From Evernia prunastri (lineage: Eukaryota > Ascomycota > Lecanoromycetes > Lecanorales > Parmeliaceae), in assembly GCA_003184365.1 (NCBI GenBank), contig NKYR01000110.1:62001-126000 (forward strand): a stretch of DNA of 64,000 nt. The letters are read 5' to 3'. Below are positions 11,919 to 23,042 of this stretch, one piece after another (within the stretch, counting starts at the first letter, position 1; every line of letters begins with the position of its first letter). Made by a program: the position numbers and the translations under genes. A model generated the notes under the pieces. The model saw only the letters and a list, made by a program, of their open reading frames with translations. It did not search any database and was not told where the DNA came from.

Positions 11919-14900
11919 CAAATAGTGAGTTACTTACTCTCAAACCACGGGTGACAGAGTCATCTTGGCTCCAGTATCACCCTTCTCTCATCATGTGTTT
12001 ATTGCTCGAAGTCTCTTGAAGCTTTCACGGTGATGAGATAGAGCAGGGAATCCATCAACACCTCTCCTCCATCTCTGGGCTCAGGCATCGTCGTCGTTGT
12101 AACCGATTTACTGAAGGACCCCTGGAAACCTTCCTTCGAATCGAATCAGACCGCCAGCATAAATTGACGTCGAGCCTCATTTATACATTCATGTGTTACA
12201 TACATTCATCCATCCGTCCATTCATGTTACACACCTACATCCAAACCATACCACACACAACAACTCTTAACGCATCTCTCCCATCCCATCCCTTGCCTTC
12301 TCAGCATTACCTCCTTACCTTCTTCCCCTCCCTCCCCAACCCCTTTTCTCTCCCCTCCACAACCGCTATCACGGCTTCGCACGCTATCCAGCAGCGAACG
12401 ATGCCTTCCCCCGGGTTGAGGCCAGCTTTTGAGACAGATGGGTGGGGAGGAAGTGTCCAGGGGGAGGGGGTTGGATGGCTCGTTCGGGCTGGGTATTACC
12501 GGGCTGCGATCTGATCTTGGTATTCCGATCGGGCTTTCCGGGGGACTTTCACACTTTTCGGATTGAGGGTTTAGGTCTTTCTGGGGGAAATGTTGGGAAA
12601 AGAAAAAGGGAGAACGAGAATCCACGCTCATGCCTGTCCTTTTTCGTTTAGGACGGCTCGTCTGCGCCGGGTTTGAATACTAAGGTACTGCCGTTCCTTC
12701 CCACAGCTGGCAATGGATGCGGAAAGCAAGATAGCTGCTGCACCGCCCTCTCTCTCTGCTTCGTCGAGAATTCCACCCAAGGACCACAATAAACCCTCCG
12801 ACATCTCATCGGATTCCTCCTCGGGGGAGATACGGCCAACTACTTTCTTCGACCACCCTCGTTCTCAATACGTGCGGTGCGCTTCCGATACACATCGCTG
12901 ATGCGTCGAGCTACGCTGCGCGGCTCGCCGGACCTGCGGGCGCCGGACAGTGTAAGCATGCGCTTTGGCGGACTGATGCAAGTTGTTTTCTGGTTGGGCT
13001 GCGTTGTTGGAATTTGGGTATGATGGAGAGAGCGGGGAACAGGATGATGGAGATGCGGTTTGTCATGTGGCTGATAGTGCGATTCTCTGCGTGGTCGTTG
13101 CTGGGAAACAGTACGGTTGGGTTCATGGGTGGGAAGTGGGTAGAGGAGACTAAGTGCGTGATGTCGAACATGAGAGGTTGTGGTTAAGCTGGGAGTCCCG
13201 TGGGGATTGGGTGGACTAGGTGCTGGTCCGTGGTCGGCTCGGTTGACGTGTGGGACCGTGGTTGGGATTTGGGGATCCTGGCGGCTCGGAGTGCATCGGT
13301 GCTTCTTTTTCAATTCCAATGTCGTCGTTCGGTAGGAGGCGGTCGAGATGACGAGTCCACCTTCCAGACAGCATGCCTGGCTTCGGTGCCAGCATTTGCC
13401 CCTTTTCGGAGAAAGATTCGTTGGTATGATTTAAAACACGTCGTTTGGGGTACAGCAACGCGTCGTGCAAGACGCCGGATGACTCCGTGCGAGATAACAA
13501 GATCGGTCCGAACATCAGAGTTACGTGGGGTGGTGCGTCGCTCGATAGAGGGGTTCCCTTGTTGATGGGCGTCGAGGACGTGGGGAGGGCGCTTTCTGGT
13601 CTCCGACGGGTCTCCAATTGACCGCTTTCAAGGGCGTCGGACCTAGAAAATTTCTCTGAGGATGGATATAGGATGTGCAGGGCTTTTGCAGGGATCGGTT
13701 CATGTTGGTGACCTTCCTCATGGCGCCGTTTCCTGGTGTCCGCGGTGATTGAGGAATTACTCACAAGTTTCTGGAATTCGGTCAGGATTCTTCTCCGCGG
13801 GCCTGATAGTCAGTCGTTCGACGGCTCTCATGATACCGAGACTATTCTGTCGTGTGCTGCCAAGCTATTCTCTTCTTCTCTAGCGGTCTTGAACTCTGCC
13901 AATTGACTTTGCATGTGTCGTATTCTTCAATTTATGAAATACGAAACAACTCTTCAGTCCCCTTGTTCTGATTGGCAAAGCTTTTTAATTTTCCCATTCG
14001 CTTTCCTTGATCTCCAGCCTTGGCAAGTATGTCATCACAATAGTCGCCGACTGCCTGACGGGTTCCAAGCATAGATTCCCCAGATGTCAAAAAACCAACA
14101 ACGTTCCTCATCTTTCCCAACGGCAACGCCAGGATTGAACTGGCAAACGGCTCGAGCTTCACATTCCAGGACATGGCCGTTTACTCTACAATTGACGATC
14201 GAAGTTCCGAGATCGGTGCTAAGTCGGTATTGCTCGTCACTGAGGTAGAGGTGCTCAATCTCAGCCTAGCGACCGTATCAGTCTGATGATCTCTTCTGTA
14301 CCGGTGATGGCAGCACCGCGTCGCTTGCTGTGATCTGGCAAGGAGCTGCCAGTCACACGGGTCAACGTTGGTCGTGTTGTATGGCGAGGAAATACACTCC
14401 TCAGAGAGCTGGATGCATGCATGCTCCAGCCTATGAAGGTCCGGTATGGATGAGGTCCATGCTCGGGACAGAAGGAACGACGTCTTTATTAATGGGAAAC
14501 GGTTTTCGGGAGTCGATCGAGCTGTTTCGCTGGCTTCAATCTACAAATCTTTCCGAACCACCTTCAGGCGAGTTGCAAATAGAGTGCTGATTGATTTTAA
14601 AAAAAATTCCCCAAGTCATGCTTCGTCTCTCTTAGCGGAAAAGGACTTCGAACAGAATGAGCCAAGATTTTGAAGACTGATACCCATGTTATCTATATGG
14701 TTTGCTATTTCACGAAAGCTTCTGGTAAGAACCCAAGACAGTTTACCACATGAGAAGAATATCGATCGCCATTAACCTTTCCCTGCAACGATCATTCGTT
14801 CGTCTGATGGAAAGATTTGACACTCGGCGGCAAGTAAGAAGTCCGGAGTCGATTGATTCCGTTGTCGATGCCCACGAGAAAGCACGCAACTTGGGGGCAA

Positions 14901-15179
14901 AATCAAAAGACTCCGTAAGTATTTAGAGAGAAATTGAAAACTTCACACGATACGTGACTTTTGCTACATCCTCTGAGGTCGTGGGGAGATGACCATGGCA
15001 CTAACTATCAATTCTTTCAATACGATTCAGATAGCACAACTCGATTCACCATGCGTAAATACGGTTCGGTGCGTGCAGGACGATTGCTCGTAGGAAAAGA
15101 GCAAGGTCTTGTATCGCCATTGGGCCCCTGCTAGCGTGTACCCCCTGAGCACAAGGAAAAGGGTGTTCTCTTACCGATA

Positions 15180-15297
15180 GACCATCATTCCAGGTCCACG
15201 GAACGAAGAGACCAGAGCGAATCGCCCCCCGCAGAGAAGACTGAGCCGTCGCCATGTGAGCGGTCTGCGGGTGTTGCTTTCTTGATTGAGGTAGAGA
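15180..15297 (-). pseudogene. Truncated copy of the membrane-protein gene 5' end
   Basis: About 118 bp clearly similar to 19985-20100, the start of the intact membrane-protein gene (18921-20060). On the minus strand both begin ATGGCGAC(A/G)GCTCAGTCT and share CGCTCTGGTCTCTTCG and TGGACCTGG; the upstream leader (CAAGAAAGCAACACC versus CAAAAAAGCAATACC) also matches. In this copy the reading frame shifts within the first 15 codons and the similarity then ends, so only the leader and about 30 codons remain. Confidence 0.7.
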
Positions 15298-15479
15298 CAT
15301 GGTCTACCGAAGCGCGCGCGAGACAGAGACGGCTCTACGAAGCCGCAGCGGAGGGCGATCTATTCAACAAGATCTCTATGGTTCGTCTACCTTAGATCAG
15401 GGCCAGGTTGGGGGCCGGAGCTGGTCAGACAGTCATGGTCACCTCAGCCATTAGCGATCTAGCGAGCTTTTGCTGCATG

Positions 15480-15640
15480 TTGGATTTTTGCTTAAGAAGG
15501 ATGGATTGGTTTTCTGTGGAATGGTGTGAAGGCTACTCATATGCTTGGGAAGCATGCTAATTTGAAGCATGCTAATTTCCCGCATGAGGGCAACACAGGA
15601 GTGCCGCATCATTTCCAACACCCCCCTATGATGTAGCATG
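15480..15640 (+). repeat. Dispersed repeat, copy 1
   Basis: Contains GGATTGGTTTTCTGTGGAAT, then GGTGTGAAGGCTACT, and 60-90 bp later ACAGGAGTGCCGCATCATTT. The same blocks in the same order recur at 16090-16190 and, reversed, at 30640-30790. Confidence 0.6.
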
Positions 15641-16089
15641 GATACACCGAAACGAAAGACTGTGACCCGAGCACAGACCCTACATTGCCCCTTACGTGAC
15701 ACGAGCGCGAACGCGGTATTCCCTTTCGAACTTGCTCAACGAAAAGTTCAATTTGGCATATTTTTGCCATTGTAGCAGGCTCACCATATCCGATTTTGAT
15801 ACTGGATACCCTGGCCACTGCTTGGGCTCTGGTATGAACTGAGAATGCTCTGGCCACTGCGGTTGGGCCCCGGCGGACTCTTGGGTACTGAAGGTACTTT
15901 TTTGAAAAGGTACTCTGCACTGGTCACTTGTGGACGCTGACGAGACTCTTGTGGAGTGGAGAAGATGGTGGGTACTCTGTGCTGGCCAGTTCGGTGGGCA
16001 ATGACGAGACTCTGGTGGTAATAAGCCACGGAATGATCATTGACTGCTTGCAACTGCGTAGTGGTTGCGCGAGGGCCCATGACCTGTTG

Positions 16090-16190
16090 GAATTTGGTCA
16101 TGAAGGACTGATTGATTTTCTACGGAGTGGTGTGAAGGCTAATTTTATGCCTGAGAAGCAGGAGTGCTGCAATCATTTCCAACAATGCAA
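16090..16190 (+). repeat. Dispersed repeat, copy 2 (short)
   Basis: Contains GACTGATTGATTTTCTACGG, AGTGGTGTGAAGGCTAAT and GCAGGAGTGCTGCAATCATT. It is the same order as copies 1 and 3, with a shorter spacer between the blocks. Confidence 0.6.
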
Positions 16191-17556
16191 TATATCAGGC
16201 TCATCCTTCCTTTCCACCAAGCAATGAAAACCTGGCCCAACCTCACCACCGACTGGGCGATGATACAGTTCGAGGAAAAATTGCGCAATCAAGGGCGATG
16301 TTGAAGGAACCGCGTCCCATGGCGAATGGATTATCATTCAAATCACTTTTTTCCTTGGCTCAATCTCCGTGGTTGTGCAGGCACTAAAATCCTTTCGAAG
16401 GAATTGTAGTAAGACGGAGATCTGATCAGCTGAAATTAGATGAAACAGTTTTGCCAGTCGAGTTCGCACCGTATACCATTAGTAGAGTCAAAGCCGCGGT
16501 TCGGTCTGTGTTGCTCGATCCTGATGCCGTCTTACGCGCGTTGCTTGCACACAGGTATCGCGTAGGCTCCCCAGCAGTGGACGGAACTCGCAGCCTTACA
16601 CACAGCAGACCTAGACACCTTGATTGGATGAGATCTGAGGCACACATCATAGAGGGATCGACTTGAATCGAATCGATTCGTTTCGTATCGTTCGGACTAG
16701 AACGATCTCAGCCTCCACCATCCATATCCACAAATGCCAATTCCACCTACATTGCGTATCTATTGTATTTCTGATTCATGTATTAGCAGATCGACACATA
16801 CACGCAGCAGCATATTCACACGGTTAGCATGGACTGTTCCCCAAATCCGTCTACTCTCCTCTCTCTGAAGGTCAATATCTCAGCCGAAGCCCACATTGAC
16901 GGTCAATTGGGGCCACCGGGATGATGCAATAGTCACAGATGTGCCAGCCCCAACGCTGGAAGCTGATCACGTCTCATCGAACTTATCGTTTCGCATACGT
17001 TCCAGATGCGTAGGAATCGCGCAGCATCACACTGGTTCTTCACTCACAGCTTTTTAATCTGTTGACTTGTTCTATATTGGGAAGAACCTCGTCATAGCGG
17101 CTTTGTGCGACGTATCTGATCTTCGAGCTCAGCCTCCACGTGCCATACGCTCGCTCCTGTGAGATAGTCTTGATGTCGTAGGTGCAGTACCTGCTCCTCG
17201 AGAACCGATGCTTTGCCCTAATCCGTCGTCACTGACCAAGTGGTGGCTTACAGTGCCGCAGTAGCATGGCTCAGAGTTCGTTTCATGAACATCTGTATCC
17301 AATTTTGGTGGGTTGTGCGAGATCCTTCTCCGAGACTGTTCCAGTATACTAATGGTGTTGACGAATTCAGCCGTGCAAGTGAAGGATGCAGTGGTAGAGA
17401 GTACGGACGCTGCGCAATGGATCAGGTAGGGTTGCAAGAGGCAGAGATCACGACACGTTTGAGGCCCGAGTCCATGCAGTGTGGATCTGATCATGTAATA
17501 GGAATGACCGCGTGGACAGAACTCGGAAGAATCCTGCATCTATCAGCGCCCCGACG

Positions 17557-17566
17557 AATATAAAAG
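17557..17566 (+). promoter_or_regulatory. TATA box of secreted-protein gene
   Basis: AATATAAAAG lies about 195 bp before the ATG at 17760 and is followed by a CT/CA-rich leader typical of highly expressed fungal genes. Confidence 0.55.
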
Positions 17567-17759
17567 AAGTCTCACTCCCTCAGTTCTAACTCATCATCGA
17601 CACCACAGTTACAACAGAACTCGAACAGATCCAACCAAAGCAAACCATCTTCCAAGCTTCAACTTCATCACCCGCACTTTTCTTCTCTCGAATCATCAAT
17701 CAGCCTCTTGCACAGTACACATTTCTTACCAGACCCACAACCTCCTACGATCGGCCAAA

Positions 17760-18215
17760 ATGCGCTACACAACTGCCACCCTCCTCTCCGCCGCCGTCTT
17801 CACCCTCGGCGCCTTCGCCCGTCCTTCTCCTTCCCCACCCGCCGACATCTCCACTCCTCTAGCAAAGCGCTGGGCTGGTGGCTGGTGCACCATGCACGTC
17901 CAGCAATACCAGAAAAACCAGGGTCCCACCGCCGGCGGAGGCAACACCGACTATCGCCTGACCGTGAGCCTCCTCGACGCCCTAGACGACCCTCTTGGCG
18001 GCGTGAACCTACTCGACGCCCCTGGAGGCGCGCTCGAGTACATTGACAGCCAGCTTCCGGCCCCGGTTGGGGTGGAGGTCGGAGCCGAAGACGCAGACCC
18101 TGTGCGGTTTCAATACAATGGGCAGTCGTGGGATACTACTGACAGCGCGCATTGCGGCACTCCTGGGGCATACGATAGTGGCAGTCGCCAATTTGACTGT
18201 GGGTTCACTTGCTAG
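17760..18215 (+). CDS. Small secreted protein, effector-like
   Basis: Single-exon gene, 151 residues. The N terminus is a signal peptide (hydrophobic, ending about residue 20 at GAFA-R) followed by a short Pro/Ser pro-region and a Kex2-type LAKR site. The mature part (about 115 residues) begins WAGGWCTMHVQQYQ and has four cysteines: one in GGWC and three near the end in HCGTPG, FDCGF and the final TC, which could form two disulfides. I recognise no catalytic domain. Small size, secretion, a propeptide and cysteines fit the loose class of fungal small secreted or effector-like proteins, but a role in host interaction is only inference. A TATA box and a long CA-rich leader suggest regulated, potentially strong transcription. 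It is bordered by gene-poor DNA and a tandem duplication. Confidence 0.8.
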   Translation: MRYTTATLLSAAVFTLGAFARPSPSPPADISTPLAKRWAGGWCTMHVQQYQKNQGPTAGGGNTDYRLTVSLLDALDDPLGGVNLLDAPGGALEYIDSQLPAPVGVEVGAEDADPVRFQYNGQSWDTTDSAHCGTPGAYDSGSRQFDCGFTC

Positions 18216-18920
18216 TCAATATCAAAATACCAGACGCAGCATGGAAGCTACGTCGGCTGGGGAGCTGATGGGCTCCAGGGTGTAAGGCGGATACATTGAT
18301 CAGCTGGTCGTCGTTGAGGGTTCTGTTATAGCTATTGCGTCTTGTTTCGCGGCACCCATTCGGTGCACCACACTCATTTGGTTCCAATTATTGTTGAGGA
18401 TACTGTGATGGATATTGTGTTTTGTCTCGCGGCAACCATTTGGTGCATTACACTCATTTGCTTTCCGAACCTGTGTATTTATATGAAGAGGCTTTGACTG
18501 ACTCTACCAAGTCAGTCGTTACAATACCTCGAACGCTGGAAATTTTGAAGTGCCACTCCGTCGCGAATTCAAACCCCTAGGTCAATAATCACCTTCTTGC
18601 CAACGATAACGGCTAAGTAAAGTCACCATTGCCCCATTCGAAACCTTTCCACTCTCCCCCGGGATTTTGATGAGATAGATTCTCCCGGGATCATCATCTA
18701 TCATCTATCAAATTTCAAACTCTTAATTCAATCTGGTTGATCAACATATCCTCCGCGTGGAGGATGTCAGGAAGTTTGCAGGAGAAGTAGTGAGACACAA
18801 CATTGGTCAAAGGGGAAGCACCTCGGCGATGACGCCAAAACTATTGGGCGTTTGACTCATTTTGGATTGTGGGAGCATCGGTACTGACTAGATTACTTCG
18901 TCTGCCCGAGCATGGAGGCT
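18216..18920. other. Intergenic, 3' of secreted-protein gene
   Basis: Convergent gap between the secreted-protein gene and the membrane-protein gene. It contains an imperfect tandem duplication (18312-18466) and otherwise AT-moderate DNA without genes. Confidence 0.6.
18312..18466. repeat. Imperfect tandem duplication, about 79-bp period
   Basis: Two adjacent copies share GTTGAGG, TATTG(C/T)GT(C/T)TTGT, CTCGCGGCA/TTCGCGGCA, CCATT(C/T)GGTGCA and CACACTCATTTG/TACACTCATTTG in order. Copy 1 is about 18312-18385, copy 2 about 18391-18466. Confidence 0.75.
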
Positions 18921-20060
18921 TTACGAAGTATGCTGAATTTCGACTCTGCTCAGTTCCGTACCAATCGGTTCCGAAGGTTGTATCCTTCTGACGTTCCATA
19001 TCTCGTAGTATGCCTTTGCGACGCTGTAAAGGCTGAACCCCAGCACTGTAGCTCCCGCCCCTGCTGCTACTACTTGGTCAAGATCTGTGATAGAGCACGC
19101 GGTGCGTGGAAAGAAATTCCGTACAAATCGAGTCACATACTGGTCGAGTGTCTGCCAAATTGACGTTGTCGTAGATGTGGCCGTATCGTACTTAGTGCTG
19201 TCCCAGAACATAGGCAGCAAAGACGAAACGAATGACACGGGCAGGAAAACCAATGTCACCATCGTAATGGCACGTAAGTGGAGGTCTTCAGACCTTCCAG
19301 GCACTTGAGTCCCATGTATCATTTCAGCGTTGCGCGGGACTTCAACCGCAGGAGTTCCTAACCTGGGAGGCATCGTTAGCCCCGGAACTGCTTCATTGAC
19401 TCTTTCAATGTCTTGCTGTGAATGTGAGGATGGCGTTCCGGGTGGAACTAGTATGAAGAGCGCAATTGCCATACTTATTAGGCCACAGACAGACAGTGTC
19501 ACTAAAATAGCTATTACTAGACTTGCAAAGTCGGCGACGAATAAGCGACTGAATGCAGGATGATTGCTTGCTGGAAGACTTGGATCGTATCGGAGGTCAA
19601 CCCTGTTGAATTTGGAGAAATGAATATAGCATTCGACAGTAAAGCACATAAGTCCGATCAACCCAACGGCGATTGCTCTCCGAATACAGAACATCCACGC
19701 GGCGACGAGGAAGAGTATGACGCTGATCGCCATGAATGTCTCGGTGACATTGAAAGGTGCCTCGATTGCAGCAACAGACTGTGGATAATTCCAATCGGGA
19801 TTGTCGGTCGTCTGCGCATTCTCGTACTGATCCATAAACCCTCGGACTTGTGAGACCAGGTGCGCTGCAGCAACTGCCGGAAGGGTTAATGCAGCAATGA
19901 GATCCACATCGATAGAGCCGGACTTCCGCTTCTGTGGATGTAGTGTCCATGACACGAGGACAGATAGAGTTGTGAGGTACCAACAGGTGATCGTCCCAGG
20001 TCCATAGAGCGAAGAGACCAGAGCGAAATGTTCCTGGTGCTGAGACTGAGCTGTCGCCAT
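18921..20060 (-). CDS. Multi-pass membrane protein, uncharacterised fungal family
   Basis: Single-exon gene, 379 residues, beginning MATAQSQHQEHF. Five to seven hydrophobic segments are visible: about residues 22-40, 52-70, 108-150 (two segments around a Cys-Arg-Arg turn), 175-205 and 268-290, with another near 340-358. Segments are separated by a Pro/Ser-rich polar loop (PPGTPSSHSQQDIERVNEAV). The layout SLYGPGTITCWYL...SWTLHPQKRKSGSIDVDLIAAL looks like a conserved fungal family, but I know no function for it. A partial, frameshifted copy of its 5' end lies 4.8 kb upstream at 15180-15297. The gene is divergent from the Gfd2-like gene. Confidence 0.75.
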   Translation of the reverse strand: MATAQSQHQEHFALVSSLYGPGTITCWYLTTLSVLVSWTLHPQKRKSGSIDVDLIAALTLPAVAAAHLVSQVRGFMDQYENAQTTDNPDWNYPQSVAAIEAPFNVTETFMAISVILFLVAAWMFCIRRAIAVGLIGLMCFTVECYIHFSKFNRVDLRYDPSLPASNHPAFSRLFVADFASLVIAILVTLSVCGLISMAIALFILVPPGTPSSHSQQDIERVNEAVPGLTMPPRLGTPAVEVPRNAEMIHGTQVPGRSEDLHLRAITMVTLVFLPVSFVSSLLPMFWDSTKYDTATSTTTSIWQTLDQYVTRFVRNFFPRTACSITDLDQVVAAGAGATVLGFSLYSVAKAYYEIWNVRRIQPSEPIGTELSRVEIQHTS

Positions 20061-20552
20061 GTGAACAATGTGCAGGTATTGCTTTTTTGATTGAGATGGG
20101 AACGGCCTATTGACATTCAGAGGTATGGCAACGAGTATTCATCTTGCCAGCAATAGATTGACTAGAACAGAATCACCATCGAGTTCATTCTCAAAAGACA
20201 TTAGGACTATTTACTCGAAGGTAGAAGAGAAATAACAGTAGCGAGATTGACACCAAAAGTCGGGCTGCCCAGCGCTAGCGAAAGCCCTAACCCTTCTTCG
20301 GAAGATAGCCCTAAAATGGAGTCCCACTTAGCACCACTGCATTACCTTGTATTGTTCTCAGGAGCGAATACACAAGTTTCATTTCAAATAGAGCACACGT
20401 GGTAACCAACGGATTCCAGTGACTTCCTCGAGGAAATTCGCGACTAATTTACGGAGTGCGGGCGATTCAACTTCAATTTCAGTATTTGCTCCTCTTTTCT
20501 TTTTTTGGCAAATCCAGGACTTAGGTTGGCGACACACCCTGCCATCGTTAGC
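20061..20552. other. Divergent intergenic region
   Basis: About 490 bp between the start of the membrane-protein gene (-) and the Gfd2-like gene (+). It presumably holds both promoters. No distinct element recognised. Confidence 0.5.
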
Positions 20553-21707
20553 ATGGCACTCCGATACACCATCTCAAAAAACGGTCTTCAACTTCTTCTG
20601 CAGTCTCTCGGGCTTCGGTCTTCAGAATTTCGAGGTTCAGATGAGATCGTCTTTGTTGCGATTGATTTTGAACATTTGTCGAATCTCCAACAGGATCTTA
20701 ATCAAAATCTAAATAGTCAAGTAGGTATTTCCATTCTGGATACCAAGGATCTGATCTCGTCACCACCTCAAGATATAATATCAACGTATAATTTTGTCAC
20801 TGGATCGCCTTCTTATTGTGCCACTGCCAAGAAGAAATTTTTGTTTGGTGAAACGATTACGATACATCAGCGAGATATCCTCTTCAATCTGGAGTCTTTC
20901 GTCCCACGAACTCGGAATATCGTTCTTGTTGGTCACGATATTGCAAATGATCTGAAAGTTTTACAACTTCTTCATTTTGACCGACATACGTCAATCGTGG
21001 GTATTCTAGACACAGGAAAGATTGTCTCCGCAGTATTAACGTTACCAAACGTTCTCTCCACACTTAGTAGGATCCTAAGTGAACTCCAATGTCCTTTTCA
21101 AAACCTTCACGTTGCTGGAAATGACGCCTACTTTACTTTACGGGTGTTCTTGTTATTAGCAATAAGAAGCTACAGAGATGAGGTGGTTGATAGCAGACAT
21201 CAAGAGATTTTGGCCGCACTAAAGGCAATCACAAATGTTCCTATCCCCTCGTGGGGTAGTGAGTCACACCCAAGTCCCCAAACATTACCCCCTCAGGCGC
21301 GCTATCCGGGTAGTTCTGGGGTGGGGGGTGAGTTACTAAATCACGAGGGGATACCCAGACGGTCGGATCCTCAAGCAAGGAATATCAAGAAGAAGCGGAG
21401 GAGACTTGAAAAGAGTCGAAAACATCAATCGAAGTCGTGGGACATAGAAAAACAGGAGCAAATTCGAGCAGAACGAGAGCAGAGAACGAGAGATCAGTAT
21501 AAGCTCGAGGGCATTCCAACTGGATATTTCAGGTGCCCTGTTCGACATTCGCAAGAGACGTCCAACTCGCTTTGTGCAACAATTGCAACCTTCGCATCAC
21601 CAAACTCTCCAGACTCCCCATACAACCATGTTCCCAGTTCCAAAGCTTTCCAGGATTTCCAGTCGATTGACGCCCTGTTCGCAATCGACGTAGATCTGCA
21701 GAGCTAG
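20553..21707 (+). CDS. Gfd2/YDR514C-like protein, DEDDh exonuclease fold
   Basis: Single-exon gene, 384 residues. The first 210 residues resemble the RNase-H-like domain of Gfd2/YDR514C-type fungal proteins. DEDDh nuclease positions can be read off: Asp and Glu in VAIDFEHL, Asp in VGHDIANDLKVL, and His plus Asp in HVAGNDAYFTLR, so the metal-binding set appears intact. The C-terminal 150 residues are hydrophilic with a highly basic stretch (KKKRRRLEKSRK) that could be a nuclear or RNA-binding signal, followed by a Glu/Arg helix. Substrate is unknown; yeast Gfd2 was linked to mRNA export, and a nuclease role is inference from the fold. The ATG at 20553 is the first ATG of the open frame; the frame opens slightly upstream without an ATG. 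Confidence 0.75.
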   Translation: MALRYTISKNGLQLLLQSLGLRSSEFRGSDEIVFVAIDFEHLSNLQQDLNQNLNSQVGISILDTKDLISSPPQDIISTYNFVTGSPSYCATAKKKFLFGETITIHQRDILFNLESFVPRTRNIVLVGHDIANDLKVLQLLHFDRHTSIVGILDTGKIVSAVLTLPNVLSTLSRILSELQCPFQNLHVAGNDAYFTLRVFLLLAIRSYRDEVVDSRHQEILAALKAITNVPIPSWGSESHPSPQTLPPQARYPGSSGVGGELLNHEGIPRRSDPQARNIKKKRRRLEKSRKHQSKSWDIEKQEQIRAEREQRTRDQYKLEGIPTGYFRCPVRHSQETSNSLCATIATFASPNSPDSPYNHVPSSKAFQDFQSIDALFAIDVDLQS

Positions 21708-23042
21708 CCCGATGTAGCCTACTCGGAAGGTCATATTGACTTGGCTTCTTGGCGACAAGGACAGTCTCAGCTCGGCTCCTCCCCAGAACAGCACTGCTAT
21801 TGCTAAAAATAACATTCTTCGCGATGCTCTCCGAAGAATCCTCCGCAATAGCCTGTTACTTCTGCTTCTGCCCTTACTCCTGCTCCTGCTTCACTGCTTG
21901 CTTCGGCGGCGAGGCTGACTGATTGTATTGTGGAGGTGGGCCAAATCGCATGCTAAGTGCCGTATCAAGCGTTGCTTTGAGGGCTGGAAGAAGAAGATTG
22001 GTGATTGTGTGAGCTTGCTCTGGTGAGAAATTGAGAAGCGGAAATTTATGGCAGGTCATAGTGGGCGAGTGGCCTAGTGAAAGGATGGCTAAGTAGCTGG
22101 AGTGTCAAACAGTCTGTTGATAGGATCGACGGCGTTGTCTATTTGTTGCACAGCGGAAGCGTCTCGTATAGAATTTTTATGAGTAGGGTTTTCTAAATTT
22201 GAGAAGACCGTTTGCTCGTCGTCCCAAATCGAAATTTTTCTGGGCTCGTTAATATCAGCATGGTCTTGAATACTACAGGATAGCAGCAATAGGAGCGGGA
22301 AGTTCGTTTGATATCCTATATAAGAAACCCCTATCCCACCGAGCTGAAGGCACTGGAGATTGTATGGGCTTCTTCAACTACTCGGTCAGCTACTCAGTAA
22401 TCTATTAGTTGTTCTGCATTGCAGCCAACCACCAGTCACTCAGCCCACCATTCAGTCAGATCAAGAACAAGTACATGATGATGATGATGATGATGATGAG
22501 AAAATCACCACTACAGCAGGCAGAGGGTCGAGAACGCTACGGAATATACATAGTGCGGGGAGGAGAAGGATCAATACGAGTGGCTGCGGCAACAAGGCCA
22601 CCGTCACGGAGATATCAGGCCTGCTCTCATCATTGATCTGGGCCCTTTCACAGAATGAATGAATAAAAATCCGAAAAGAAAGGGTAAAGGCGCGTAAAAA
22701 GGCTGTATTATACGAATACCGTAATACGCCAAGAAAATTGCGCGGTTGACGCGCTTCTTCGAGGGTACGTCTCTGTGGCTTGGCTTCCATTGCCGACGAA
22801 GCTGGTCTTTATCTTTCTGCCTCCTTGTTTGGTCTTGCTTCTTTTGGTTTTGCCTACTCGCACTTGATGCTCGAGTGCTGTGCGGCGTGGGGTGACTAGC
22901 TTGGAGTGAATAAGGTTAAAGAAGGAACGATTGAGGAGCAACCGAAGTAAACAAACAAACAGATCGCACTTGGGGCTTCGCCTTCAGTCTCCTTGGAGAA
23001 TGCACTTAGAAGACTATAAGTACACGAACAGAGCGTCATACA
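21708..23042. other. Intergenic before EME1
   Basis: No gene recognised. It contains CTG/CTTCTG-rich sequence near 21,855-21,900, an ATG/GAT trinucleotide run (about 22476-22499) and pyrimidine-rich DNA before the EME1 start. Confidence 0.6.

Larger units (their letters stand above)
11919..17759. other. 5.8-kb gene-poor region
   Basis: No convincing intact gene. The longest frames are a 182-codon minus frame (13216-13764) and an 81-codon minus frame (13932-14174). They show no family motif and their overlaps look like chance. The stretch includes a CATT/CCAT-rich segment (about 12,190-12,260), a decayed fragment of the membrane-protein gene located at 18.9-20.1 kb (see 15180-15297), two copies of a dispersed repeat (15480-15640, 16090-16190) and the promoter of the small secreted protein. 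Overall it looks like degraded sequence. Confidence 0.55.

Noticed and set aside
13216..13764. 182-codon minus-strand frame in the gene-poor region
   Set aside because: No family motif, no fitting exon partners, and other frames overlap it similarly; likely chance.
22476..22499. CRISPR-like repetition
   Set aside because: A plain GAT trinucleotide run in a eukaryotic genome, with no spacers.
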